Source of the DNA: Candidatus Eiseniibacteriota bacterium
GTDB lineage: Bacteria; Eisenbacteria; RBG-16-71-46
Length of the DNA: 8,609 nt
Direction: 5' to 3'
Assembly (NCBI GenBank): GCA_023249815.1
Contig: JAHFBX010000110.1
Location: 1-8,609 of the forward strand
Of the stretch, positions 1 to 6,059 are shown in pieces. Under the pieces are notes generated by a model. The model made no database searches, had not been told where the DNA came from, and saw only the letters and a list, made by a program, of their open reading frames with translations. Positions within the stretch are counted from its first letter, which is position 1; every line of letters starts with the position of its first letter. The translations under genes and the position numbers were made by a program.

Positions 1-669
1 GCCCTCGACGGGCGTCGTCCAGCGAGCGCGAATCAGGCGACGACGATCCACGGGATTCTCGCAGAAGCGGTCATGCGTCTCGAAATCCAGTGGCCGACCG
101 GAATGGTCCACACTGACGCGTCCACGGACCCGAATGCCGTGATCCTCGAGCGTCACGTCGAAGGCGCCGCCGTCCACTGCGCTGAACGACAAGCCGGGTC
201 CCAATAGCATCGAGGGCGCGAACAACACCACGTCGTCCAACCAGGTCACGAGCTCGCCCAGGTCGTACTCCGGGCCATGCGCGTCCACCACGGTGAAGAG
301 GTCGAACGGTCGCACGCGAAGCCGCCCCGTTCCGTGCGCATACTTGTCGCGCCCGATCAGCGGCACAACGCCCGCGAGCCACAGTCGCAGGCGGAACTCG
401 CGCTCGATCTCGAGCCCCGAGTCGTGCTGCCAGGCTTCGCAGGGCATCCACGGGGAGTCGGGCCGCAGGCGGAACCGGCCCTTCCAGGCGACTCGGAAAG
501 AAATGTCTCGCGGACGGCCCACCACGCCCATGGCGCGCAGGTAGCGGCGCACGGTCTCCGGCAGACCGGCGAGGTCCGATTCGTGGACGAGCTCCCACGG
601 CGTGTAGCCGACTCCCGGCGCCGGAGTCGTCGGGCTCGGATGTTCGAGCAACATCGGGCGCGGATTCAT
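1..669 (-). CDS. DUF6544-like protein, 3' end cut off by window edge
   Basis: The 223 codons from the ATG at 669 to base 1 are open, and the gene continues beyond the window. The start is well set: AGGAGG at 683-678 lies 8 nt before the ATG. Visible features are LPETVRRYLRAMG at residues 36-48, a tryptophan-containing stretch around 62-80, GRDKYAHGTGRL (106-117) and VVDAHGPEYDLGEL (127-140), then WLDDVVLFAPSMLL (143-156). From memory of the family, this order of an N-terminal LPxxVRRYL segment, a GRDxYxxGxGxL motif and a DAxGPExDxGEL motif fits DUF6544 (earlier called DUF6920), a soluble family of unknown function. No signal peptide or membrane segment is seen. It starts 26 nt after the stop of the pseudo-receiver gene, so the two are probably one transcript from the sigma-54-like promoter at 1241-1226. 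The biochemical role is unknown. Confidence 0.8.
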   Translation of the reverse strand, partial: MNPRPMLLEHPSPTTPAPGVGYTPWELVHESDLAGLPETVRRYLRAMGVVGRPRDISFRVAWKGRFRLRPDSPWMPCEAWQHDSGLEIEREFRLRLWLAGVVPLIGRDKYAHGTGRLRVRPFDLFTVVDAHGPEYDLGELVTWLDDVVLFAPSMLLGPGLSFSAVDGGAFDVTLEDHGIRVRGRVSVDHSGRPLDFETHDRFCENPVDRRRLIRARWTTPVEG

Positions 670-695
670 CGTGGAATCCTCCTTCACATGCGACC

Positions 696-1109
696 TCATG
701 GCGGTGCTCCTCGAACCGAGGCACCTTCCCGGACGCGGGACGTGCGGCCTTTGTTGTGGACCGCGAGAGCACCGTTCACCGCGTCGCGCAGCTCGGAGTG
801 GTCCAGCGGGAAGACACCGAAGTAGGTGGGCTTGAGTTCCTGCACGGTCCGACGTACATCGAGTGCCGCGGGACCGCCGAGCAGGATGAGCGGAAGTCGC
901 GGCGCGGCGCGCCGCACCGCGGACAGCACACCGAAATCGCCGCCCAGGTCGCCGAGTACATAGACCAGCACGTGGGGGCGACGCTCGGCGAGCGCAGCGA
1001 TCAGCGCCTCCCGGTCAGCGCACACGACGACCTCGTGACCCACGTCCGACAGGTACTCGCGACAGTCATCGGACGTGGGCTCCGGCTCGTGGATCAGGAT
1101 GCGAAACAC
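696..1109 (-). CDS. Degenerate (pseudo) response-regulator receiver protein
   Basis: This is a 137-residue single-domain protein. I chose the GTG at 1109 because AGGAGG (1121-1116) lies 6 nt before it and the receiver fold begins at once with FRILIHEPEP. The reading frame stays open further upstream, but that part is Arg/Pro-rich and looks non-coding. The alternating strands and helices of a CheY-type receiver are visible: FRILIHE, HEVVVC (25-30), HVLVYVLG (46-53), LPLILLGG (72-79) and YFGVFPLD (96-103). The residues needed for phosphotransfer are gone. Aligned to PDVVLLDL, the phospho-acceptor Asp is Val51. The Thr/Ser after strand 4 is Gly78, and the conserved Lys before Pro is Phe100. Only Glu8 and Glu10 recall the acidic pocket. 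It therefore probably acts as a phosphorylation-independent binding module. It lies between the NtrC-type regulator gene and the DUF6544 gene and has its own sigma-54-like promoter. Confidence 0.8.
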   Translation of the reverse strand: MFRILIHEPEPTSDDCREYLSDVGHEVVVCADREALIAALAERRPHVLVYVLGDLGGDFGVLSAVRRAAPRLPLILLGGPAALDVRRTVQELKPTYFGVFPLDHSELRDAVNGALAVHNKGRTSRVREGASVRGAPP

Positions 1110-1225
1110 GCGACGCCTCCTCGCGTCTTCGAGTCCGGTAGCGGCCCCCAGGGAACCCACCCTTGCGCGCCTGGGCCAGCGACCCGTGACGCCGGGGGCG
1201 GACGAGGCCGCCGCCGGGTACAGGA

Positions 1226-1241
1226 CGCAACTCGCATGCCT
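1226..1241 (-). promoter_or_regulatory. Sigma-54 (-24/-12) promoter for the pseudo-receiver/DUF6544 operon
   Basis: Read on the minus strand from 1241 the sequence is AGGCATG-CGAG-TTGCG, against the sigma-54 consensus TGGCACG-N4-TTGCA. The invariant GG and GC are exactly 10 bp apart. The expected start of transcription is near 1215, giving a leader of about 106 nt before the GTG at 1109. It lies in the 269-bp gap downstream of a gene for a sigma-54 activator, and an inverted-repeat candidate enhancer (1333-1319) lies upstream. The rpoN gene is not in the window. Confidence 0.65.
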
Positions 1242-1318
1242 CATTCGCGGGGCGACGCAAGTCACACGTTCGCAAGCGACTCGTGCGGAACCGGGCCATG
1301 CCGGTGGTGGCGGCTGGA

Positions 1319-1333
1319 CTGCCGCCCTGTCAG
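1319..1333 (-). promoter_or_regulatory. Candidate activator site, copy 1 (CTGACAG-N3-GGCAG)
   Basis: On the minus strand this reads CTGAC-AGGGC-GGCAG, a hyphenated inverted repeat (half-sites CTGAC and CTGCC). The same sequence apart from three spacer bases recurs at 3902-3916 and 5820-5834, each upstream of a sigma-54-like box. A second CTGAC half-site sits at 1354-1350, 21 bp further upstream. The centre is about 111 bp before the predicted transcription start, normal for an NtrC-family enhancer. An overlapping 6-bp hairpin, GGCGGC/GCCGCC (1309-1326), could alternatively serve as a weak end signal for the regulator gene ending at 1379. Binding by the regulator encoded at 1379-2749 is inferred. 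Confidence 0.6.
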
Positions 1334-1378
1334 GCGGTCGGCTCACCACGTCAGTACGGCAGCCGGGCCGTCGGGAGG

Positions 1379-2749
1379 TCAGTCGGGCTCGGCGTCGCCC
1401 GGCGTGGTCTCGAGCTCCTTCAGCTTTCGGTACAGATTGCGCTCGCTGATGCCCAGGATGCTCGCAGCCTTGTTGCGGTGGCCCTTGCACTCCTCGAGCA
1501 CGCGACGGACGTAGCGGCGTTCCACGGCCTCGAGCGTGACCAGTTCGCCATCCTCCTCGACGGGGCGGAACGACGCCTCGAGCCGCACGCCGAGCGGCAG
1601 GTGCTCGGGCTCGACCACGCCTCCATCGCACAGGATCAAGGCCCGCTCGAGCACGTTCTCCAGCTCGCGTACGTTGCCTGGCCAGTGGTACCGGGTGAGC
1701 ACCTCCATCGCCGCCGGGCTCACGCGCACGCCGCGCTTGGGGGCGATCGCCGAGTTGCGGATGAAGTGCTCGGTCAGGAGCGGGATGTCGTCGCGTCGTT
1801 CGCGCAGTGGCGGGATCGCGAGACTGAACACGTTGAGCCGGTAGTAGAGGTCTTCGCGAAACAACTTGTCCTTGATCATCGCTTCGAGCGCGCGGTTCGT
1901 GGCCGCGATGATGCGCACGTCCACCTTGATGTCGGCGGTACCGCCGACTCTGCGGAACGTACCGGTCTCGATCACCCGCAACAGCTTCACCTGGAGCGGT
2001 GGCGTGACCTCGCCGATCTCGTCGAGGAACAGCGTCCCATGGTCGGCCACTTCGAACAGGCCGTGCTTGAGCCGGACGGCGCCGGTGTAGGCGCCCTTCT
2101 CGTGACCGAACAGCTCGCTCTGCAGCAGGTGCTCGTGGAGCGACGCGCAGTCCACCACCACGAATGGCTGTCGCGAACGCCGGCTCTGCCGATGGACGGC
2201 TCGCGCCACGAGTTCCTTGCCCACGCCGCTCTCACCCCGGATCAGCACGGTTGAGTCGGTCTCGGCGACCCGGCCGAGCAGCGCCAGCATCTCCACCACC
2301 TGCGATGAGCATCCGATGAATCCCGAGCTCGGCACCAGGCGGTCGACGTCGCGTTGCAGCGCGGTGTGCCCGCGCTCGAGCGCCTGCTTCTCGAACACCT
2401 TGTCGAGCACCGCCTCCAGCTCGGCCAACTTGCACGGCTTGGTGAGGAAATCGTGCGCGCCCTGCTTCATCGCCCGGATCGCCTCCTGCACGGTACCGTA
2501 GGCGGTCAGCATGACGACATCCGTGCCCGGATACGACTCGCGGATCTCGGGCAGGAGGTCGAGTCCGCTGCCGTCGGGCATGCGTACGTCGAGCAGAACG
2601 ACATGGTGGTGTCCCGTGGCGAGCGCCTCGCGTGCCTCGGCCAGGCTGCCCGCGCCGCTCACCGAGTAGCCCGTTCGCTCGAGCTCGCGCGACATGACCC
2701 TGCGCAGGGGCTCCTCGTCGTCCACGATCAGCAGTCGTCTCTCGCTCAC
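1379..2749 (-). CDS. NtrC-family sigma-54-dependent response regulator
   Basis: This 456-residue protein has the full three-domain layout. The receiver (about 4-120) has acidic residues Asp10/Asp11, phospho-acceptor Asp54 in VVLLDVRMPDG, Thr82 and Lys104 in FLTKP. The AAA+ domain (about 143-375) has Walker A GESGVGKE (172-179), GAYTGA (219-224, the sigma-54-contacting loop, with Tyr in place of the commoner Phe), Walker B LFLDEIG (240-246) and WPGNVRELENVLERA (356-370). The Fis-type helix-turn-helix is at about 406-446 (NKAASILGISERNLYRKL). When phosphorylated, such proteins form a ring that hydrolyses ATP to open sigma-54 promoters. The GTG start at 2749 overlaps the kinase stop (GTGA) and has GGAGG 6 nt upstream, so translation is coupled. 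All key residues are intact. Likely targets are the three sigma-54-like promoters in this window. AtoC, ZraR and HydG are relatives; I cannot assign it to one of them. Confidence 0.95.
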   Translation of the reverse strand: MSERRLLIVDDEEPLRRVMSRELERTGYSVSGAGSLAEAREALATGHHHVVLLDVRMPDGSGLDLLPEIRESYPGTDVVMLTAYGTVQEAIRAMKQGAHDFLTKPCKLAELEAVLDKVFEKQALERGHTALQRDVDRLVPSSGFIGCSSQVVEMLALLGRVAETDSTVLIRGESGVGKELVARAVHRQSRRSRQPFVVVDCASLHEHLLQSELFGHEKGAYTGAVRLKHGLFEVADHGTLFLDEIGEVTPPLQVKLLRVIETGTFRRVGGTADIKVDVRIIAATNRALEAMIKDKLFREDLYYRLNVFSLAIPPLRERRDDIPLLTEHFIRNSAIAPKRGVRVSPAAMEVLTRYHWPGNVRELENVLERALILCDGGVVEPEHLPLGVRLEASFRPVEEDGELVTLEAVERRYVRRVLEECKGHRNKAASILGISERNLYRKLKELETTPGDAEPD

Positions 2750-3852
2750 GCCTCGCCTCCGCTTCCATGGACCGGCAGCTCGACCTCGAAGCGTGCGCCC
2801 TGCCCAGGCGTGCTCTGCACCGTGATCGCCCCTCCGTGCCGGGTCACGATGCGGTTCGTGATGGACAGTCCGAGGCCGGTGCCCTGCCCGACGGGCTTGG
2901 TGGTGAAGAACGGATCCCAGATGCGCGCCAGGTGCTCGCGCGCGATGCCCGGCCCCGTGTCCGCTACCGTAAGGTGAATGCGCCCACCCGCCTGGTGCGT
3001 CGCCACGCTCAGCGTGCCTCCATCGCTCATGGCCTGTACCGCATTGATCATGAGATTCATGCAGACTCCCCGCATGCCCGCCTCGCGCGCCCAGAGGTGC
3101 GGCAGGGAGGGATAGAGCGCCTCGGCGGTCTCGATCCCATGCCGGCGAAGCTCGAAGCGCAGGAGCGCGAGCGTGTCTCGCACCGCCTGGTTCAGGTCCA
3201 CCCAGCTCGGCGTGGCGTCGTACGAGCGCCCGAGGAGCATGAGCTTGCTCGTGGTTTCGCGCCCGCGTTCGATCTCGCGCTCGAGCATCTCGACGGTCTC
3301 CATCGCTTCGCGGACGTCGTCGGGGCCGAAGCGCCCGCGCCCGAGCCAGCGCCCAAGGCCTTCGACGCCGGCCAGCACCGAGGCGAGCGGGTTGTTGATC
3401 TCGTGCGCGACGCCGGCGGCGAGCACGCCCACCGAGGCAAGCCGCTCGCTGTGCGCGAGCTGCACCTCGATCTGGCTGCGATCCGTGATGTCGCGCCACA
3501 CCTCCACGACGTGGCTCGCCCGCCCGTCGTGGCCCACGATGGGGCTGAAGGTGGCCTCGAAGCGACGCACGACGCCCGTCACATCGGGGACCTGGCGCAG
3601 TCGCCGCTGCGCGATGCCGCCGTCCAGGACCTGGCAGGCGACACAGCGCTCGCGTCGGCGGTCGGGCGCCTCGGGACAACGCACCGACTCGGTACAACCC
3701 GTCCCTGCCGGATCGGCGTCGCGCTCGCCAAACGTCTCGAGATAGAGCCGGTTCGCCGCAACGATTCGCCGGTCGCGGTCCACCACGACGACGGCGTCGG
3801 CGAGCGCATCGAGCAGCGCGGGCAGCAATTCCCGTGAGTCGGCGATGTCCAT
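2746..3852 (-). CDS. Soluble PAS-domain sensor histidine kinase, NtrB-like
   Basis: This 368-residue kinase is the cognate partner of the overlapping NtrC-type regulator. A PAS domain occupies about residues 8-125 (LLDALADAVVVVDRDRRIVAANR, broken here as LLDALADAVVVV and DRDRRIVAANR). The H-box GVAHEINNPL carries His150, and the ATPase domain has the N-box around Asn270, DTGPGI (298-303), FFTTKP (315-320) and GTGLGL (324-329). No hydrophobic stretch is long enough to cross the membrane, so it is cytoplasmic. The PAS region contains four cysteines, Cys53, Cys59, Cys70 and Cys73 (C-x5-C-x10-C-x2-C), suggesting a metal, iron-sulphur or thiol-based sensor. I chose the ATG at 3852, which has only a weak GAGAAG upstream. 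The frame stays open to 4011, but the extra N-terminal residues look non-coding and would cover the enhancer-like site at 3902-3916. Confidence 0.93.
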   Translation of the reverse strand: MDIADSRELLPALLDALADAVVVVDRDRRIVAANRLYLETFGERDADPAGTGCTESVRCPEAPDRRRERCVACQVLDGGIAQRRLRQVPDVTGVVRRFEATFSPIVGHDGRASHVVEVWRDITDRSQIEVQLAHSERLASVGVLAAGVAHEINNPLASVLAGVEGLGRWLGRGRFGPDDVREAMETVEMLEREIERGRETTSKLMLLGRSYDATPSWVDLNQAVRDTLALLRFELRRHGIETAEALYPSLPHLWAREAGMRGVCMNLMINAVQAMSDGGTLSVATHQAGGRIHLTVADTGPGIAREHLARIWDPFFTTKPVGQGTGLGLSITNRIVTRHGGAITVQSTPGQGARFEVELPVHGSGGEA

Positions 3853-3901
3853 GTGCGGCTTCTCGGTGGCCGAGGAGGAGATGACCTCCCGGCCGTTGAC
3901 C

Positions 3902-3916
3902 CTGACAGATTGGCAG
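3902..3916 (+). promoter_or_regulatory. Candidate activator site, copy 2, in the divergent kinase/ABC1 region
   Basis: The plus strand reads CTGAC-AGATT-GGCAG, matching copies 1 and 3 at all positions but three in the spacer. Its centre is about 123 bp before the predicted start of transcription for the ABC1 kinase gene and about 57 bp before the histidine kinase start codon on the other strand, so it could serve either or both. A related sequence, ATGAC-CTCCC-GGCCG (8 of 10 defined positions), lies 21 bp upstream at 3881-3895. I found no clear sigma-54 box directed towards the histidine kinase. Confidence 0.6.
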
Positions 3917-4005
3917 GCGAACTGGCCTCGCGCAAGTGGGCCTATGGAGGGGGGTTCGGGCGACAAGTCCTTGTGATCCAGCAGCGAAGCGATCTGCCGA
4001 GTGCA

Positions 4006-4021
4006 GGGCACGTCTCGTGCG
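4006..4021 (+). promoter_or_regulatory. Sigma-54 (-24/-12) promoter for the ABC1/UbiB-type kinase gene
   Basis: The sequence GGGCACG-TCTC-GTGCG matches TGGCACG-N4-TTGCA at GGCACG and TGC, with the invariant GG and GC 10 bp apart. The predicted transcription start is near 4032, leaving a short leader of about 21 nt that contains the AAGGAGG ribosome site (4038-4044) and the GTG at 4053. The inverted repeat at 3902-3916 lies upstream at an enhancer-like distance. Confidence 0.65.
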
Positions 4022-4052
4022 TTCCTTCGCGGGGCGCAAGGAGGTGCTTCCC

Positions 4053-5738
4053 GTGACGACCCTGCCCCGCTCGCCCTGGCACGCGAACCGTCCGCTCGTG
4101 GAACGAGCGGGGCAGGTGTCGCGCGTCCTCGCCCGGCACGGGTTGGCCACGTTCGTCGAGCACAGCGGGGTCGGCCGATTCAAGCCGCGCCTGGGCCGGT
4201 TCGGTCGCCCGTCGGACCCGCCGGTGGGGCGAGCGGTGCGCCTGCGTCAGGCGCTGGGGGAGTTGGGAGTCACGTTCACCAAGCTCGGCCAGATGCTCAG
4301 CACTCGGGCCGACCTGCTGCCGGCGGAGTTCGTGATCGAGTTGGCGAAGCTCCAGGACGCGGCGCCGCCCGTGCCGGTGGAGCTGATCGAGCGCACGATC
4401 GTCGAGGAGCTGGGAGCGCCGCCCGAACGCGTGTACGCGGCATTCGACCGTGTGCCGCTGGCCTCGGCCTCCATCGGCCAGGTCCATGCCGCCCAGCTGC
4501 CCGATGGCTCGTCGGTGGTGGTCAAGGTGCGGCGTCCCGGCGTGGTGGACGAGGTCGAGCGCGACCTGGAGATCCTCGCCCGCCTGGCGCCATGGCTCAA
4601 GGAACACGTTGCGATGGCGCGCCACCTCGACTTGGATGCGATCGTCTCGGAGTTCGCCTGGACACTGCGCAACGAATTGGACTACGTGCACGAGGGGCGC
4701 AACGCAGACCGCCTGCGGCAGGCGTTCGCGGATGATGCGAGCGTGTGGATCCCGCGCGTGGACTGGGAGCGCACGACCAAGCGCGTGCTCACGATGGAAC
4801 GGGTCGGCGGCATCAAGGTGGGCGACCTGGCGAGCCTGGATCAGCTCGCCATTCCGCGCCGGACGATCGCCGAGAACGCGGTGCGCATGTTCCTGCACGA
4901 GGTGCTCGAACTCGGCTTCTTCCATGCCGACCCGCATCCGGGGAACTTCTTCGTCCAGCCCGACGGATCGATCGCCGTGGTGGACTTCGGCATGGTGGGC
5001 CGGATCAGCGAGGGTGTGCGCTCGCACCTGCTTCGCGCCGGGCTCGCCGGGATCGAGCAGGATCCCGAGTCGCTCGCCGACGAGCTGTTCGCGCTGGGCG
5101 TAGCAGGCAACCGCGCCGACCGCGGAGCGTTCACGCGCGACCTCGATCACCTGATCGGGCATTGGCAGGGTCGCTCGGTCGGGGAGTTGAGCGCGACGGC
5201 CGTGACGCGCGAACTGGGAGCGATCTCGTTCCGGAACGGGCTCCAGCTCCCGGGCGAGCTGGCGCTACTGCTTCGCGTCGTCTCGATGAGCGAGGGACTC
5301 GGGCTCATGCTCGACCCGGAGTTTCGCTACCTCGAGTTCGCCGCGCCGATCGTGCGCGAGAACTGGCGCCGCGGCCGCACGCTCAAGGCGGGGTTCGCCC
5401 GGCTCGGCCGAGCCGCCGCCGAGGCTACCGACCTGGGTCTGGACTTTCCGAAGCGCGCCGGCCGACTGCTCGGCCGCGCGGAACGTGGCGAGCTGGAGCT
5501 GAGCGTTCGGCACGAGGGGCTCGATCGGTTCGCGCACGACCTCCAGGGCATGACGAATCGACTCGCACTCTCGATGCTGCTCGCGGCATCGGTCGTGGCG
5601 CTGGCGGTGGCGCTCGGTGTGAACGGCCTGCCGGGGGGTGAGCGTTACGTCCGCGTGTTGTTCGCGTTCGGATTCCTGTTCTCGCTCGCATTCGGCGTGT
5701 GGCTGCTCGTGAGCATCCTGCGCTCGGGCCGGCGCTGA
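4053..5738 (+). CDS. UbiB/ABC1/AarF-family atypical protein kinase
   Basis: This 561-residue protein begins at a GTG with AAGGAGG 8 nt upstream. The family hallmarks are present: KLGQ (77-80, the KxGQ motif) in the N-terminal extension, the Ala-rich nucleotide loop LASASIGQVHAA (136-147), Lys158 in VVVKVRRP, the ExD motif at Glu208-Asp210, the catalytic loop HADPHPGNF (291-299) and DFG (311-313). Two hydrophobic segments near the C-terminus (about 503-523 and 533-556) should anchor it in the inner membrane. UbiB-type proteins act as ATPases supporting ubiquinone synthesis or quinone and lipid handling. No ubiquinone gene is nearby, so I do not assign the ubiB symbol. The sigma-54-like promoter and shared upstream site suggest a stress-induced member of the family. 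All catalytic motifs are intact. Confidence 0.93.
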   Translation: MTTLPRSPWHANRPLVERAGQVSRVLARHGLATFVEHSGVGRFKPRLGRFGRPSDPPVGRAVRLRQALGELGVTFTKLGQMLSTRADLLPAEFVIELAKLQDAAPPVPVELIERTIVEELGAPPERVYAAFDRVPLASASIGQVHAAQLPDGSSVVVKVRRPGVVDEVERDLEILARLAPWLKEHVAMARHLDLDAIVSEFAWTLRNELDYVHEGRNADRLRQAFADDASVWIPRVDWERTTKRVLTMERVGGIKVGDLASLDQLAIPRRTIAENAVRMFLHEVLELGFFHADPHPGNFFVQPDGSIAVVDFGMVGRISEGVRSHLLRAGLAGIEQDPESLADELFALGVAGNRADRGAFTRDLDHLIGHWQGRSVGELSATAVTRELGAISFRNGLQLPGELALLLRVVSMSEGLGLMLDPEFRYLEFAAPIVRENWRRGRTLKAGFARLGRAAAEATDLGLDFPKRAGRLLGRAERGELELSVRHEGLDRFAHDLQGMTNRLALSMLLAASVVALAVALGVNGLPGGERYVRVLFAFGFLFSLAFGVWLLVSILRSGRR

Positions 5739-5819
5739 ACCCGGCGTCCAAGAGCTGTGTGGTCGCCGAAGCGGCTCCGCGTTCGAGCGAGCGCGGGCTC
5801 TGACGTTTGCGACAGGCGG

Positions 5820-5834
5820 CTGACAGTCTGGCAG
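5820..5834 (+). promoter_or_regulatory. Candidate activator site, copy 3, upstream of hsp20
   Basis: The sequence CTGAC-AGTCT-GGCAG is the third copy of the CTGACAG-N3-GGCAG repeat, again in the same orientation as the promoter it precedes. Its centre is about 152 bp before the predicted hsp20 transcription start. A second CTGAC, with GACAG completing an imperfect inverted repeat, lies 20 bp upstream (5800-5815). These sites lie in a 321-bp gap (5739-6059) in which I see no gene. Confidence 0.6.
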
Positions 5835-5952
5835 TGGTCGCGCCCCGTTCGTCGGTCGCGAGCGGCCCTTCTATCGCGCCCTCCGGGCCGCAAGCTCCAT
5901 GAGCGCGCGAGGTTCCCGGCCCGCTGGCGCGCAAGGCAGGCGTCGCGCGGCT

Positions 5953-5968
5953 TGGCACGGACGATGCC
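5953..5968 (+). promoter_or_regulatory. Sigma-54 (-24/-12) promoter for hsp20
   Basis: The sequence TGGCACG-GACG-ATGCC matches the consensus TGGCACG-N4-TTGCA at every position of the -24 element and at TGC of the -12 element. GG and GC are exactly 10 bp apart. The predicted start is near 5979, giving a leader of about 80 nt. This is the best of the three sigma-54-like boxes in the window. Confidence 0.75.
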
Positions 5969-6059
5969 TTTCCTGCTGGCGTTGGCCGCTCGGCCGACCT
6001 AGGCGATGCGGTCACCGCACGGGGGCGGAGCGGGATAGCGGCAGGGAAAGGAGTGAGCC

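Noticed and set aside
1284..1301. Another sigma-54-like match on the minus strand (TGGCCCGGTTCCGCA).
   Set aside because: The GG-to-GC spacing is 9 bp, not 10, a change known to disable sigma-54 promoters; the box at 1241-1226 has correct spacing.
1110..1631. N-terminal extension of the pseudo-receiver protein up to 1631.
   Set aside because: The extension is Arg/Pro-rich, overlaps the regulator gene and the promoter region, while the GTG at 1109 has a strong ribosome site exactly at the fold boundary.
1283..3837. Long plus-strand open frames (1283-2254 and 2767-3837) opposite the two-component genes.
   Set aside because: High-GC shadows of well-defined minus-strand genes, lacking recognisable domains.
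1379..4183. A single 934-residue minus-strand open frame ending in the NtrC-type regulator.
   Set aside because: Only the last 456 codons encode protein-like sequence. The upstream part is Arg/Ala/Gly-rich and lies over the histidine kinase, which is in another frame with intact catalytic motifs.
3942..5162. A 406-residue minus-strand open frame opposite the ABC1 kinase.
   Set aside because: It is the complement of a clear plus-strand gene with full family motifs; its His/Arg-rich product has no domain I recognise.
5967..6051. RNA thermometer in front of hsp20: CCTTTCCTGC (5967-5976) can pair with the ribosome site GCAGGGAAAGG (6041-6051) with one bulge.
   Set aside because: The upstream strand lies before the predicted sigma-54 transcription start (about 5979), so it would not be in that transcript. 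It would need reconsidering if transcription starts earlier.
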